Positions 55,143 through 63,842 of a stretch of DNA of 64,000 nt are shown piece after piece. The notes beneath the pieces are model-generated. The model did no database searches. It had not been told where the DNA came from and saw only the letters and a list, made by a program, of their open reading frames with translations. This stretch comes from Salipaludibacillus daqingensis (GTDB taxonomy: Bacteria; Bacillota; Bacilli; Bacillales; Salisediminibacteriaceae): the NCBI RefSeq assembly GCF_029891575.1, contig NZ_JARZHF010000008.1, forward strand, positions 62,001 to 126,000, read 5' to 3'. Every line of letters begins with the position of its first letter. Positions within the stretch are counted from its first letter, which is position 1. The position numbers and the translations under genes are program-made.

Positions 55143-55841
55143 TTATGTTTTTTGTTTTAGTTCATCCATGTCAATTCCTTTTTTCTTCGCAAGATATTTA
55201 GGAATGAGAGAGACCAAAAATAAAATAATCCCAGCTCCTGCAAATTGAAACAAGAGGCGAAGAGAGATACCTTCACGAACAATTTGACCAGCCATATACG
55301 CATATATAAACGAACCTGGTGCCATCGTAATAAATGAAACGACTGTGTACTTAACGAATGGCAATTTTGTTAAGCCGTAAGCGTAGTTTTGAACGTTATA
55401 GGGAAATACTGGAACGAGTCTTGTTAGGATTAGAAAGCTAACACCATTTTTCTCGACACCTTCGTCCACACTATCAAAAAGCTTGTTTCCCCCAAACTTC
55501 TTCGTAATCATATCTCTCGCCAAATATTTAGCAACGAGGAACGCTGCGGCTGCTCCTAACGTCCCACCAGTCAGTGCGAGTATCGCTCCAATTACCGGTC
55601 CGAAAGTAATCCCTGCTACAATTGTAAGAATAGAAGCAGGAAGCATAAAAACGGCAACAGCAATGAACACAAGGATGAAAACCCCATATCCTAACAGACC
55701 AAAACTGTTAATAAATGCTTGCATCGCTTCTACATCTTGCAATCGATTGATAATTCCTGTTTGCCATGCGATAAAAAAAACAATAGCAATGATACTTATC
55801 AGCGAAATGAGTTTAATCGCCGCTTTATTTCTGTTACTCAT
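55143..55841 (-). CDS. TVP38/TMEM64 (DedA-like) membrane protein, YdjX/YdjZ type, copy 1
   Basis: A 232-residue integral membrane protein with the SNARE-associated Golgi (VTT) domain. Hydrophobic segments surround the signature region FGPVIGAILALTGGTLGAAA and the re-entrant FLILTRLVPVFPYNVQNYAY. The frame runs back to 55925, but GGAGG is eight bases before ATG 55841 and the paralogue at 56184 starts at the same place (MS-NK). VTT proteins move lipids or ions across membranes; a specific substrate here is unknown. Confidence 0.9.
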   Translation of the reverse strand: MSNRNKAAIKLISLISIIAIVFFIAWQTGIINRLQDVEAMQAFINSFGLLGYGVFILVFIAVAVFMLPASILTIVAGITFGPVIGAILALTGGTLGAAAAFLVAKYLARDMITKKFGGNKLFDSVDEGVEKNGVSFLILTRLVPVFPYNVQNYAYGLTKLPFVKYTVVSFITMAPGSFIYAYMAGQIVREGISLRLLFQFAGAGIILFLVSLIPKYLAKKKGIDMDELKQKT

Positions 55842-55940
55842 CCTTGTTTCCTCCCTCATGTCCTTCCTTCTCTGTACCCTTTTCTTACGAGGTTGTATCT
55901 CTATACTAGAACATTGTAACCTCATTAGAAAAATTAAAAA

Positions 55941-55954
55941 GTAAGTTTACTTAC
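55941..55954. promoter_or_regulatory. Perfect 14-bp palindrome upstream of TVP38 copy 1
   Basis: GTAAGT, TT, ACTTAC is a perfect inverted repeat 100 bases upstream of the TVP38 start, in an AT-rich promoter-like region. It may be an operator for a dimeric regulator. Confidence 0.45.
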
Positions 55955-56074
55955 ACATCTTAATTTAAACGTATAGAAGGGGGAAAGTCTAAAGATAAAT
56001 ACCAGTTTTTTCTTATTAATAAAGTTCATTTTACCACGAATGTTATTTCTCTCAAATATCTGTTTACTACAAGC

Positions 56075-56101
56075 AAAAAGCGTCCGATAAGCTCGAACGC
56101 T
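56075..56101 (-). terminator. Terminator after TVP38 copy 2
   Basis: On the minus strand AGCGTTCGA and TCGGACGCT pair with one mismatch around five bases and run into TTTTTGC. It separates the upstream Fe-S/sulfurtransferase unit from the ABC importer unit. Confidence 0.8.
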
Positions 56102-56183
56102 TCGCTATTATTCAAGACTCATCTAACTTGATTATTGAGGTTAGTTAGGAGCTACTGAAAAAACCTGATCTCCGGAAGCGTTA

Positions 56184-56882
56184 TTAAGATGATTTCTTTA
56201 GATCATCCATATCGATTCCTTTTCGCTTCGCAAGGTATTTTGGAATAAGCGAAACTAAGAAAAGAATAATTCCTGCCGCTGCAAACTGAAGCATTAAATT
56301 CATTGAAATTCCTTCACGAACGATTTGCCCCGCCATGAAAGCATAAATAAATGCTCCTGGTGCCATCGTGATGAGAGAAACTCCTGTATATTTTGCAAAC
56401 CCTAAACTCGTTAACCCATATGCGTAGTTTTGAACGTTATAAGGAAATACTGGAACGAGTCTTGTTAGAATTAAAAAGCTAATGCCATTTTTTTCAACAC
56501 CTTGATCGATTTTATCAAAAATAGGGTTTCCTTTGAACTTTTTCAAAATCATATCACGAGCCAAGTATTTAGCAACAAGAAACGCTGCCGCCGCACCTAG
56601 CGTCGCACCTATTAGAGAAAGAATGCCACCAATAACTGGTCCAAATGTGATCCCTGCTACAATCGTTAATACTGCTCCTGGTAACATAAAGACGGCAACA
56701 GCGATAAAAACTAAAATGAAAATGACGTACCCTAACATACCAAAGCTATTAATAAATTCCTGCATCGCCGCAACGTCTTGAAGTCTATCCATTAAGCCGG
56801 TTTGCCATGCAACTAATATAACAATGGCTATGGCAGCGACCAAACTAGCTAGTTTGATCGCTGATTTATTTTTTTCACTCAT
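56184..56882 (-). CDS. TVP38/TMEM64 (DedA-like) membrane protein, copy 2
   Basis: A 232-residue paralogue of the neighbouring gene. The VTT core is FGPVIGGILSLIGATLGAAA and FLILTRLVPVFPYNVQNYAY, and the two copies are highly similar in both protein and DNA, for example around 56415-56470 and 55377-55432. The duplication is therefore recent or kept alike by conversion. It is 24 bases downstream of the sulfurtransferase gene and is probably in the same transcript. Confidence 0.91.
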   Translation of the reverse strand: MSEKNKSAIKLASLVAAIAIVILVAWQTGLMDRLQDVAAMQEFINSFGMLGYVIFILVFIAVAVFMLPGAVLTIVAGITFGPVIGGILSLIGATLGAAAAFLVAKYLARDMILKKFKGNPIFDKIDQGVEKNGISFLILTRLVPVFPYNVQNYAYGLTSLGFAKYTGVSLITMAPGAFIYAFMAGQIVREGISMNLMLQFAAAGIILFLVSLIPKYLAKRKGIDMDDLKKSS

Positions 56883-56906
56883 ACTGTTTCACTCCTTTTG
56901 TGATTT

Positions 56907-57899
56907 TTAGAAATCACCGTTTTCTGTTCTATCGATCACGTCTTGGTTAGCATCTACATAAGCCTCATAAGACCACTCGATCCACGAACCGTCGTAATTT
57001 AAAGCATCTTCATAACCAAGAGCATGTGTTAATACAAGCCAAGTGTACGCAGATCGAACGCCTGACTGACAGTAAGAAATGACCGTTTCGTCGCCGTCTA
57101 TCACATCGGCATAAATTTCTTCTAATTCATCAACAGACTTAATCGTTCCATCTTCTGCCGTTGCATCAGAATATTCAAGGAACATTGCCCCTTTAATTTT
57201 TCCCGGTCCTTCTGCTCCACTCAATGTGGTTGAACCGTCTTCTTCGTCTTGACCACGAGTATCAAGGACGAGGAAATCATTATTGTCTACCGCTGAAATA
57301 ACTGTATCTAAAGAGGCATTAAATGCTTCTTCATTAAAGTCTGGAGCTTCGTAATCTGTTTCTGGTCGATCACCAAGTGCTAATGCATCTCCTGTCTCAA
57401 AACCGGCTCCAATCCATACGTTAATGCCACCATCTAACAATCGAACATCTTCATGCCCAAGCATTTTAAACTGCCAGAACAATCGTGCTGAATCGTGCTG
57501 ATCGTTAGCTGCATAAGTGACAAGGGTTGTATCTTCTGTAACACCAAATGAACGTAACAATGCTTCTAATTCTTCTTTAGAATTTGCCATACCACCATAT
57601 GGGTAAGCATCTGTTCCTGAGTAGTCAGGTCGCCATACTTCAAAAGAACCTGGAATAGCCCCGCCTCTTTCATCCATCGTGCCGATAACAACCACATCTT
57701 CCGCTTCGTCTTCCATTAATTCATTCAATGCTTCTGCCGTAATAAAAACATCTGGATTGGCATACTCATTAATTTTTTCCTGTTGCACGGATAAATCAAC
57801 CTCCTGCGCATCAATACCTGTTAAAGAAAAATAAACAAAGATTCCAATAATCGCAACAGCTAATGCACTAAAGCCACTAATTTTCATTTTTTTACTCAT
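56907..57899 (-). CDS. Two-domain thiosulfate-type sulfurtransferase, exported (YnjE-like)
   Basis: A 330-residue rhodanese. An N-terminal hydrophobic signal or anchor (about residues 7-27) exports it. Two rhodanese domains follow, the first inactive-looking and the second with VISYCQSGVRSAYTW (active Cys, then Arg). E. coli YnjE is also an exported multi-rhodanese in the ynj cluster. It could move sulfane sulfur from thiosulfate outside the membrane. It is followed by TVP38 genes and preceded by the Fe-S oxidoreductase genes. Confidence 0.9.
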   Translation of the reverse strand: MSKKMKISGFSALAVAIIGIFVYFSLTGIDAQEVDLSVQQEKINEYANPDVFITAEALNELMEDEAEDVVVIGTMDERGGAIPGSFEVWRPDYSGTDAYPYGGMANSKEELEALLRSFGVTEDTTLVTYAANDQHDSARLFWQFKMLGHEDVRLLDGGINVWIGAGFETGDALALGDRPETDYEAPDFNEEAFNASLDTVISAVDNNDFLVLDTRGQDEEDGSTTLSGAEGPGKIKGAMFLEYSDATAEDGTIKSVDELEEIYADVIDGDETVISYCQSGVRSAYTWLVLTHALGYEDALNYDGSWIEWSYEAYVDANQDVIDRTENGDF

Positions 57900-57997
57900 G
57901 ATCTTTCCTCCTCATATTTATGCTCATTTATTCACATGAGATAACGAAGTGACTTCTTATTATAAAGCCACATTGTTCTCTCAGTTGAAACGGTTCA

Positions 57998-58771
57998 TTA
58001 CGCTTTCACTACTTTTTTGACAATTTGTTTTGATTTGTAACGGTTAATCCAAGATTTTGCAGGGCTTGATAATACATCCTCTGGCGCCGATTCATCCAAA
58101 TACACAACCGGTCCCCACAATAAATCTAGAATATGAAACGACTTTTTTCCTGCTTTCATTAATGAAGAGCGACATGCTGCGCAGTAAACAACGACATAAT
58201 CACTATCAAAGTCATTTCCTCGACGATTCATTACTCGCATAGCGAGATCTGGATTGGCAGGAACAATCATGCCCCCGAATCCACAGCAACGAGCGTTTTC
58301 ACGAGAAAATTCACTTTCCTCTACTTTGTAACCTAATTCTGAGAGGATCCAACGAATGCCATCTTGAATCTCTTTTTCATATCTAGTGGAACAAGAATCG
58401 TGAATGGCAAACACGACATCACTGTCTGCAGCTTTTCCCCGAACTTCCTCCGGTAGACCAATTTTCGGAAGTAGTGTCCATAGAGACTCAACAGCTGTAT
58501 GATCACTCGTTTCTTTAATCGTTTTATAACAGTTTTGACATGCAACAATCATCGTTTCAATGCCAACATCATCTATATCTTTTTGTAATCCGGCAAATCT
58601 TTCTTTGAATTTCTCTTCTTGTCCGAGCGCTTTTGTTCCTTTTCCGCAGCATTTCTGAACGCCACCTAAATCAGGATAAACTTGTTTCAAATATTCCATT
58701 GTCTGCTTTACGCCTTCAGGTGTGTAAGAGGGAAGGGAACATCCCGGCATAAAACCCATGTTTTGTGTCAT
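57998..58771 (-). CDS. CCG-domain Fe-S oxidoreductase subunit (HdrB-like)
   Basis: A 257-residue protein with two cysteine-rich CCG modules: VQKCCGKG and CQNCYKT, then CCGFGGM and CAACRSSLMKAG. These bind a Fe-S cluster as in heterodisulfide reductase subunit B, glycolate oxidase GlcF and LutA. No transmembrane region is present. It begins one base after the stop of the GltD-like gene (58773), with AAAGGAG inside the latter, so they form a two-subunit enzyme or relay. The electron acceptor is unknown. Confidence 0.88.
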   Translation of the reverse strand: MTQNMGFMPGCSLPSYTPEGVKQTMEYLKQVYPDLGGVQKCCGKGTKALGQEEKFKERFAGLQKDIDDVGIETMIVACQNCYKTIKETSDHTAVESLWTLLPKIGLPEEVRGKAADSDVVFAIHDSCSTRYEKEIQDGIRWILSELGYKVEESEFSRENARCCGFGGMIVPANPDLAMRVMNRRGNDFDSDYVVVYCAACRSSLMKAGKKSFHILDLLWGPVVYLDESAPEDVLSSPAKSWINRYKSKQIVKKVVKA

Positions 58772-58772
58772 A

Positions 58773-60566
58773 TCATTTCACTCCTTTCACTTTTGTACAG
58801 AAGACTTTTGAGAACCCAAGCTTCTGATGAATTTCAATGGCTTTATGCCCTTCCATCGGTGATTTTCCGTCATTGTGTAAAATGAAATCTTTTCTCATAC
58901 CCATGAACGTTTCCCCGATACCGTAATCGTTTGGACAGACATGCGTACATCCACCACACATGTTACAAGAATAAGGAATAACCGGATCAATCTCACCTTT
59001 CTCTAGGAATTCACTGAAAATATCTTGCGGACATTCACCAAAATCATTCAGCATGATACATTCAGTCATACAGAGTTTGCATTCACATTGAATACATCGT
59101 GATGCTTCTTTTTTTGCTTGCTCATCGGTATAACCGAGATCATACGGTTTAAAATCCCATTTTCTTTCCTTCGCTGGTCGATGATTTCCTGACGTTCTAG
59201 GAAGGTTTTCTGTTCCTTTTGGAAGCGGAACATCGAGTCTCGTTTCAAAACTATATTCGAACTTGAACTGACGTCCTTCCGTTAGATCAATTTCTTTTAA
59301 GAATCGATCCGCGGATGCTGCAGCTTTTCGACCAAGCGCCATCGCTTGAACAACGATTGCTCCTCCACTAGCATCTCCGGCAACAAAAACATCCGGAAGA
59401 TTCGTTGCTAGTGTTTCAGAATCTGTGACGTATCGACCGCCACCTTTTTGCTCTAGAAGACCATTAGATACATCTTGTACTTGCTGTCCTGTAGCAAAGA
59501 CAATACTATCTACTTCTATTTCTTTCATTTCATTACTAAATGTTGGTGCAAACCTTCCATTTTCATCAAAAACGGAGATGACTTTCTTCAAACGCATACC
59601 TGTTACTTTTCCTCCGTCATCTTTGAGAATTTCATCTGTTCCCCAGCCGTTAATGAATTGAACATCTTCTTCTTGGGATTCATCAATTTCAGCTTGACTG
59701 GCTGGAAGACTCTCTAATTCTTCTAAACTAATAAGGAATACTTCATCTGCACCAATTCTCCAAGAGGATCTAGCACAGTCCATTGCAACGTCTCCGCCGC
59801 CGATTACAGCAATTCTTTTTCCGACTTTCGGAAATTTATGAGTTAAGCTAATTTCTTTTAAATAATCTACTGCATTAAAAACTCCGTTTGCGTCTTTTCC
59901 TGGAACAGGAGGAATGCTTCCGACGTGAGCACCATTTGCTACGATCACCGAGTCATAGTCTTCACGAAGCTGTTCGAATGTCATATCTTTACCAATCTCA
60001 ACACCCATTTGAAAATTCACGCCTAGATCTTCTAAATAACTATATTCAAAATCAATCACTTCTCGTGGAAGTCGATATTCAGGAATTCCTACACGCATCA
60101 TCCCGCCAACAACTGTTAACTTGTCATAAATGACGACTTCATGTCCCGCTTTTCGTAAGTCAATCGCTGCTTGGGCTCCAGCTGGACCTGCTCCAATGAT
60201 GGCAACTTTCTTTCCAGTTGGAGTGCCAACAGCATCATCCCAAAGCTCTTTTCGATCGGCTTTTTCTGCTGCAAATCGTTTCAAGCCGGCCACTGAAATC
60301 GCTTGACCGAATTCGGTATTCCTTCGACAATCCACCTCACAAGGATGGGCACATATTCTTCCGAGAGTATTCGGAAGGAACAATTTTTCTCGAATTGTTT
60401 TCAAAGCAGCTTCATAATCGCCTTTACCAATTTGTGCCACGTATTTTTTTACATCGGTGTGCATCGGACAAGCCGCTACACAGAAAGCCTCTTCATGCCC
60501 CATGCAACCATCTGTAATAGTTGATGCCTGTTCTAATACCTTTTCTCTAAATTCCATCACGCTCAC
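58773..60566 (-). CDS. GltD-like NAD(P)H-dependent flavoprotein with several Fe-S cluster motifs
   Basis: A 597-residue electron-transfer protein. The N-terminal cysteine region (CMGHEEAFCVAACPMHTD, then HPCEVDCRR) resembles glutamate synthase small subunit and DPD N-termini. It is followed by FAD motif IIGAGPAGAQAAIDL and NAD(P) motif VIGGGDVAMDCARSS. The C-terminal ferredoxin-like part has CIQCECKLCMTEC and CNMCGGCTHVC clusters. It is first in the unit with the CCG protein and the sulfurtransferase. It likely feeds electrons from NAD(P)H into a sulfur- or thiol-linked reduction; this is an inference from neighbours. The start is at 60566 with AGAGGTGAG upstream. Confidence 0.9.
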   Translation of the reverse strand: MSVMEFREKVLEQASTITDGCMGHEEAFCVAACPMHTDVKKYVAQIGKGDYEAALKTIREKLFLPNTLGRICAHPCEVDCRRNTEFGQAISVAGLKRFAAEKADRKELWDDAVGTPTGKKVAIIGAGPAGAQAAIDLRKAGHEVVIYDKLTVVGGMMRVGIPEYRLPREVIDFEYSYLEDLGVNFQMGVEIGKDMTFEQLREDYDSVIVANGAHVGSIPPVPGKDANGVFNAVDYLKEISLTHKFPKVGKRIAVIGGGDVAMDCARSSWRIGADEVFLISLEELESLPASQAEIDESQEEDVQFINGWGTDEILKDDGGKVTGMRLKKVISVFDENGRFAPTFSNEMKEIEVDSIVFATGQQVQDVSNGLLEQKGGGRYVTDSETLATNLPDVFVAGDASGGAIVVQAMALGRKAAASADRFLKEIDLTEGRQFKFEYSFETRLDVPLPKGTENLPRTSGNHRPAKERKWDFKPYDLGYTDEQAKKEASRCIQCECKLCMTECIMLNDFGECPQDIFSEFLEKGEIDPVIPYSCNMCGGCTHVCPNDYGIGETFMGMRKDFILHNDGKSPMEGHKAIEIHQKLGFSKVFCTKVKGVK

Positions 60567-60577
60567 CTCTCCATCTC

Positions 60578-60611
60578 ATTGTAAAAATCGTCCAACGTGA
60601 ATATTTTCACA
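60578..60611 (-). promoter_or_regulatory. Possible promoter with CRP/FNR-type palindrome for the GltD-like operon
   Basis: On the minus strand TGTGAAAATATTCACG (60611-60596) fits TGTGA-N6-TCACA with one mismatch. TACAAT (60583-60578) lies downstream as a -10. The palindrome overlaps the expected -35 area, a position suited to repression or unusual activation by an FNR-family protein. Confidence 0.5.
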
Positions 60612-61045
60612 TAATTTTTGATTAAAAAAACACGGTTCATTCGTGCACTTTTTCGAGACGATTTTTCTTTTACATTGTTTATTATCCATTTAGGAGGATT
60701 TCTTTCATTTGTTGAACAAACTAAAAATCACATAGCTCAAAATCATATCTTTACATTTTACATCGATATTTTCACTCCTGAAATGACTTGTTTGAATACC
60801 AATACCTCTATACCTAACTTATCAAATTTTTGAACGATTGACGAAATAAAAATCGAATACTCTGTGACAGAGATGTAGACAATTTTCAACACAGTCCATA
60901 CCAATTTGTTTAGTCGGTTAAAGGTTTTTAGAAATACATTTATATATGAAGATATATGTCTAACAAAGGTGGACAGGTTTTATTATTCGTTATAAAGTCA
61001 GTTTATAAGAGAAAGCTAATACATTAAAAATAATTTGTGAAGTAA

Positions 61046-61102
61046 TTTACGACGACTCACATTCATTAAAAAAGTTTATGAAAATATTTTACGACGGCTC
61101 AC
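61046..61102. repeat. Direct repeat ahead of the LytS-type kinase gene
   Basis: TTTACGACGACTCAC (61046-61060) and TTTACGACGGCTCAC (61088-61102) are 42 bases apart and preceded by similar AT-rich sequence (TGAAGTAA and TGAAAATATT). The second copy touches the ribosome binding site GGAGGG. They may be regulator sites or a small duplication. The rest of the 549-base gap has no gene that I can support. Confidence 0.6.
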
Positions 61103-61115
61103 TTGGAGGGAATGT

Positions 61116-62867
61116 ATGGAACTATTTATCATTATGCTTGAGCGATTAGGGATTATCGTCATGGTTGCATTTGTTATGACTAGAATTCCCTTCTTTCGTC
61201 GACTTATCGATGACCGCGACGTGACGTTATCTCAACGAATTAGTGTTACGCTTTTATTTGGTTTCTTTGGGATTATTGGCACATACACCGGAGTTGTTGT
61301 ATCTACAGGAGAAGCAAGCTATATGATGTGGCTTTCTGATTTGGCTCAAGACGAGGCAATTGCAAATTCTCGTGTGATCGGCATCGTCGTTGCCGGTTTA
61401 CTTGGAGGATGGAAAGTTGGTCTCGGCGCTGGGATCATCGCCGGTGGCCACCGTTTCTTACTCGGTGGTTTCACAGGCGTTGCTTGTGGATTATCCGCAA
61501 TTATTGCTGGGCTTATCGCCGGTATTGCCCATCGCTATGTGAAAAAGGGCGCCAACATTTCTTTACCTTTAACCTTTTTCATCGGAGCATTGAGTGAAAC
61601 AATTCAAATGGGTATCATTCTTCTCGTTGCAAAGCCATATGATCAAGCACTAGCCTTAGTGGAACTTATAGGGTTCCCGATGATCATTGCTAACGGAGTC
61701 GGGGCCGCGGTTTTTGTGCTTATTATTCGCAGCGTTATCAAAGAAGAAGAAAAAATGGCGGCCGTGCAGTCAGGACGAGCATTAAGCATTGCTGAACATA
61801 CGATTACTTATATGAGACAAGGATTAACTCAAAATTCTGCCAATCAAACCTGTAACATACTTTTGAGAGAAGTTAACGCGTCCGCTGTTTCCATGACCGA
61901 CCGAGAGTCTATTTTATGCTACCTAGGCAAAGGGTCTGAGATTTATTTAGAAGGTCATCAAATTAAAACCGAGGCAACAAAACAAGTTCTTGAAACAGGA
62001 GAAACGTTCATAGGCATGCAAAAAGAAATTCGCGATCATGATGACCTACCTAGAGAAATCAAAGCAGCAATGATCGTACCATTGAAGCAAAAAGATGACA
62101 TTGTCGGAACTCTGAAATTTTACTTTCGATCAGAAAAAGAAATCACTGTTTTAGAGAAAGAATTGGTTCAAGGTTTAGCGAGACTTTTAAGCACTCAGCT
62201 CGAACTAGCAAAAGTGGAAGATTTAAAAAAGATTGCTCGGGAAACAGAAATCAAAGCGTTGCAAGCTCAAGTTAGTCCACACTTCTTATTTAATACGATC
62301 AACATTATTGTCTCGATGATTCGAACAGACCCTGAACGAGCAAGAAAACTACTTCTTTCTCTCTCCAACTTCTTTCGGCAAAATTTAGCAGGAACAAATA
62401 AAGCTTGGTCATCTTTAGGGGATGAAGTAAAACAAATCAAATCATATTTAGAAATTCAAGAAGCACGTTTTGCAGGAGAATTAGAAGTAGAATGGGACGT
62501 TGATGAAGTCCTTTTACATTTGCAAGTTCCGACTCTTACGATGCAGCCGCTCGTGGAAAATGCCATCAAACATGGAAGAACCTCTAGCAACGAACCGCTG
62601 CAAGTAAAAATAACTATTATGAAAGCAAATACTCTATGTTATGTCTCCATTGAAGATAACGGGAAGGGCATCTCTACCGAAAAATTATCTACATTAACGA
62701 AACAACCAATCGAGTCAGACAAAGGTGCTGGAATTGGTCTTTACAATGTCCACCGCCGTCTATCGGATATGATTTCTCCAGATTCTGGTTTAACGATTGT
62801 TAGTGAACCTTCTAAAGGAACAATCGTCTCTTTTTCATTAAAACATCATGATATAGAGGATTCCTAA
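61116..62867 (+). CDS. LytS/BtsS-type sensor histidine kinase
   Basis: A 583-residue membrane kinase. The N-terminal 5TM-Lyt domain has about six hydrophobic segments with GIVVAGLLGGWKVGLGAG and GGHRFLLGGFTGVACGL. A GAF domain (about 225-370) is followed by the His_kinase domain with its conserved LQAQVSPHFLFNTINII (phospho-His) and a HATPase_c with GIGLYNVHRRL. It works with the LytTR regulator 76 bases downstream. Being next to a CstA-type pyruvate transporter gene, it resembles BtsS, which senses pyruvate. Start chosen at ATG 61116 after GGAGGG. Confidence 0.93.
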   Translation: MELFIIMLERLGIIVMVAFVMTRIPFFRRLIDDRDVTLSQRISVTLLFGFFGIIGTYTGVVVSTGEASYMMWLSDLAQDEAIANSRVIGIVVAGLLGGWKVGLGAGIIAGGHRFLLGGFTGVACGLSAIIAGLIAGIAHRYVKKGANISLPLTFFIGALSETIQMGIILLVAKPYDQALALVELIGFPMIIANGVGAAVFVLIIRSVIKEEEKMAAVQSGRALSIAEHTITYMRQGLTQNSANQTCNILLREVNASAVSMTDRESILCYLGKGSEIYLEGHQIKTEATKQVLETGETFIGMQKEIRDHDDLPREIKAAMIVPLKQKDDIVGTLKFYFRSEKEITVLEKELVQGLARLLSTQLELAKVEDLKKIARETEIKALQAQVSPHFLFNTINIIVSMIRTDPERARKLLLSLSNFFRQNLAGTNKAWSSLGDEVKQIKSYLEIQEARFAGELEVEWDVDEVLLHLQVPTLTMQPLVENAIKHGRTSSNEPLQVKITIMKANTLCYVSIEDNGKGISTEKLSTLTKQPIESDKGAGIGLYNVHRRLSDMISPDSGLTIVSEPSKGTIVSFSLKHHDIEDS

Positions 62868-62943
62868 CGTTTTATAAGGAAATAAATGGAATAAATCGAG
62901 ATAACTTACGTGATACAAAAAACTCAGAGGGGAGCGTAGTTTC

Positions 62944-63693
62944 ATGGTAAAAAAACAAGTCCGCACTTTATTAATAGACGATGAACCTTTTAGTAGAGAC
63001 GAATTACGACATTTACTGTCTGCATACCCTGACTTTAACATCATTGGCGAAGCTCGGTCTGCAGAAGAAGGGTTGGAGAAAATTATTGAATTAGAACCAG
63101 ACGCGCTTTTTTTAGATATAGAAATGGGAGAAAGAAATGGTATCGAACTCGCTTCTACGATTCAAAAGCTTAAAAAAGTCCCGCTTATCGTGTTCGCTAC
63201 AGCCTATCCTGATTTTGCTGTGAAAGCTTTTCGCGTTCAAGCTTTAGATTATGTACTAAAACCATTTGATGAAGATCAAATCTTTGAAGCTGTTAAACGT
63301 ATTCGAAAAGCATTTCCAGATGAAAGCGAGCAAAAGTCAAAACTTCATTTCTCTACTGAGGATACTTTGAAGCTAGCTGTTCAGCAAGATGAGACGATCC
63401 ACTACATCTCACCAAAAGAAATAGATTATATTTTTCGCGAAGGAAACGTCACAAAAGTCATTAGCCAAGGAGTGGAGTACATCACACGTTATCCTTTAAA
63501 AGAAATAGAAGAGAAATTAGTTGATCATTCTTTCTTCCGAACACATAAAGGGTATATTGTAAATTTAAATCACGTGGAAGAGATTACCCCATGGTTTCAC
63601 GGAGCGTATCAATTGAAACTTACAAATGTGGAGCAACATATCCCTGTTAGTCGAAATTATGTAAAGCATTTACGTCAGCGGTTGGAACTTTAG
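62944..63693 (+). CDS. LytTR-family response regulator
   Basis: A 249-residue regulator with an N-terminal receiver (LLIDDEPFSRDELRHL, Asp in DALFLDIEMGERNG, Lys in LKPFDEDQ) and a C-terminal LytTR DNA-binding domain (about 145-249: ISPKEIDYIFREGNVTKVI, FFRTHKGYIVNLNHVEEI). It would bind direct-repeat sites upstream of its target promoters, for example that of the CstA-type gene at 63843. GGGGAGC lies eight bases before the ATG. It is co-transcribed with the kinase gene. Confidence 0.94.
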   Translation: MVKKQVRTLLIDDEPFSRDELRHLLSAYPDFNIIGEARSAEEGLEKIIELEPDALFLDIEMGERNGIELASTIQKLKKVPLIVFATAYPDFAVKAFRVQALDYVLKPFDEDQIFEAVKRIRKAFPDESEQKSKLHFSTEDTLKLAVQQDETIHYISPKEIDYIFREGNVTKVISQGVEYITRYPLKEIEEKLVDHSFFRTHKGYIVNLNHVEEITPWFHGAYQLKLTNVEQHIPVSRNYVKHLRQRLEL

Positions 63694-63707
63694 TATGATG
63701 TCATTGC

Positions 63708-63727
63708 ATCTTAACCGATGCTTTTAG
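63708..63727 (+). terminator. Weak terminator after the regulator gene
   Basis: GCATC and GATGC pair around seven bases and run into TTTTAGC. The stem is short, so read-through is likely. Confidence 0.5.
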
Positions 63728-63789
63728 CATGTTAAGTTCTATTATCAACATCATAATAAGAGAAACACCTACCCAACCACCTTTCAAGC

Positions 63790-63820
63790 TATAATAAATT
63801 CAACATTGAGAGCGTTATCA
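63790..63820 (+). promoter_or_regulatory. Promoter -10 and cre-like site of the CstA-type gene
   Basis: TATAAT (63790-63795) has no good -35, as expected for an activator-dependent promoter. ACCTACCCAACCACC just upstream (63767-63781) contains repeated ACC units that could be a LytTR-type site. TTGAGAGCGTTATCA (63806-63820) fits the cre consensus at 14 of 15 positions and lies between the -10 and the start codon, a roadblock position. Confidence 0.55.
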
Positions 63821-63842
63821 TCCATTGAAAGGTGAGGGTATT

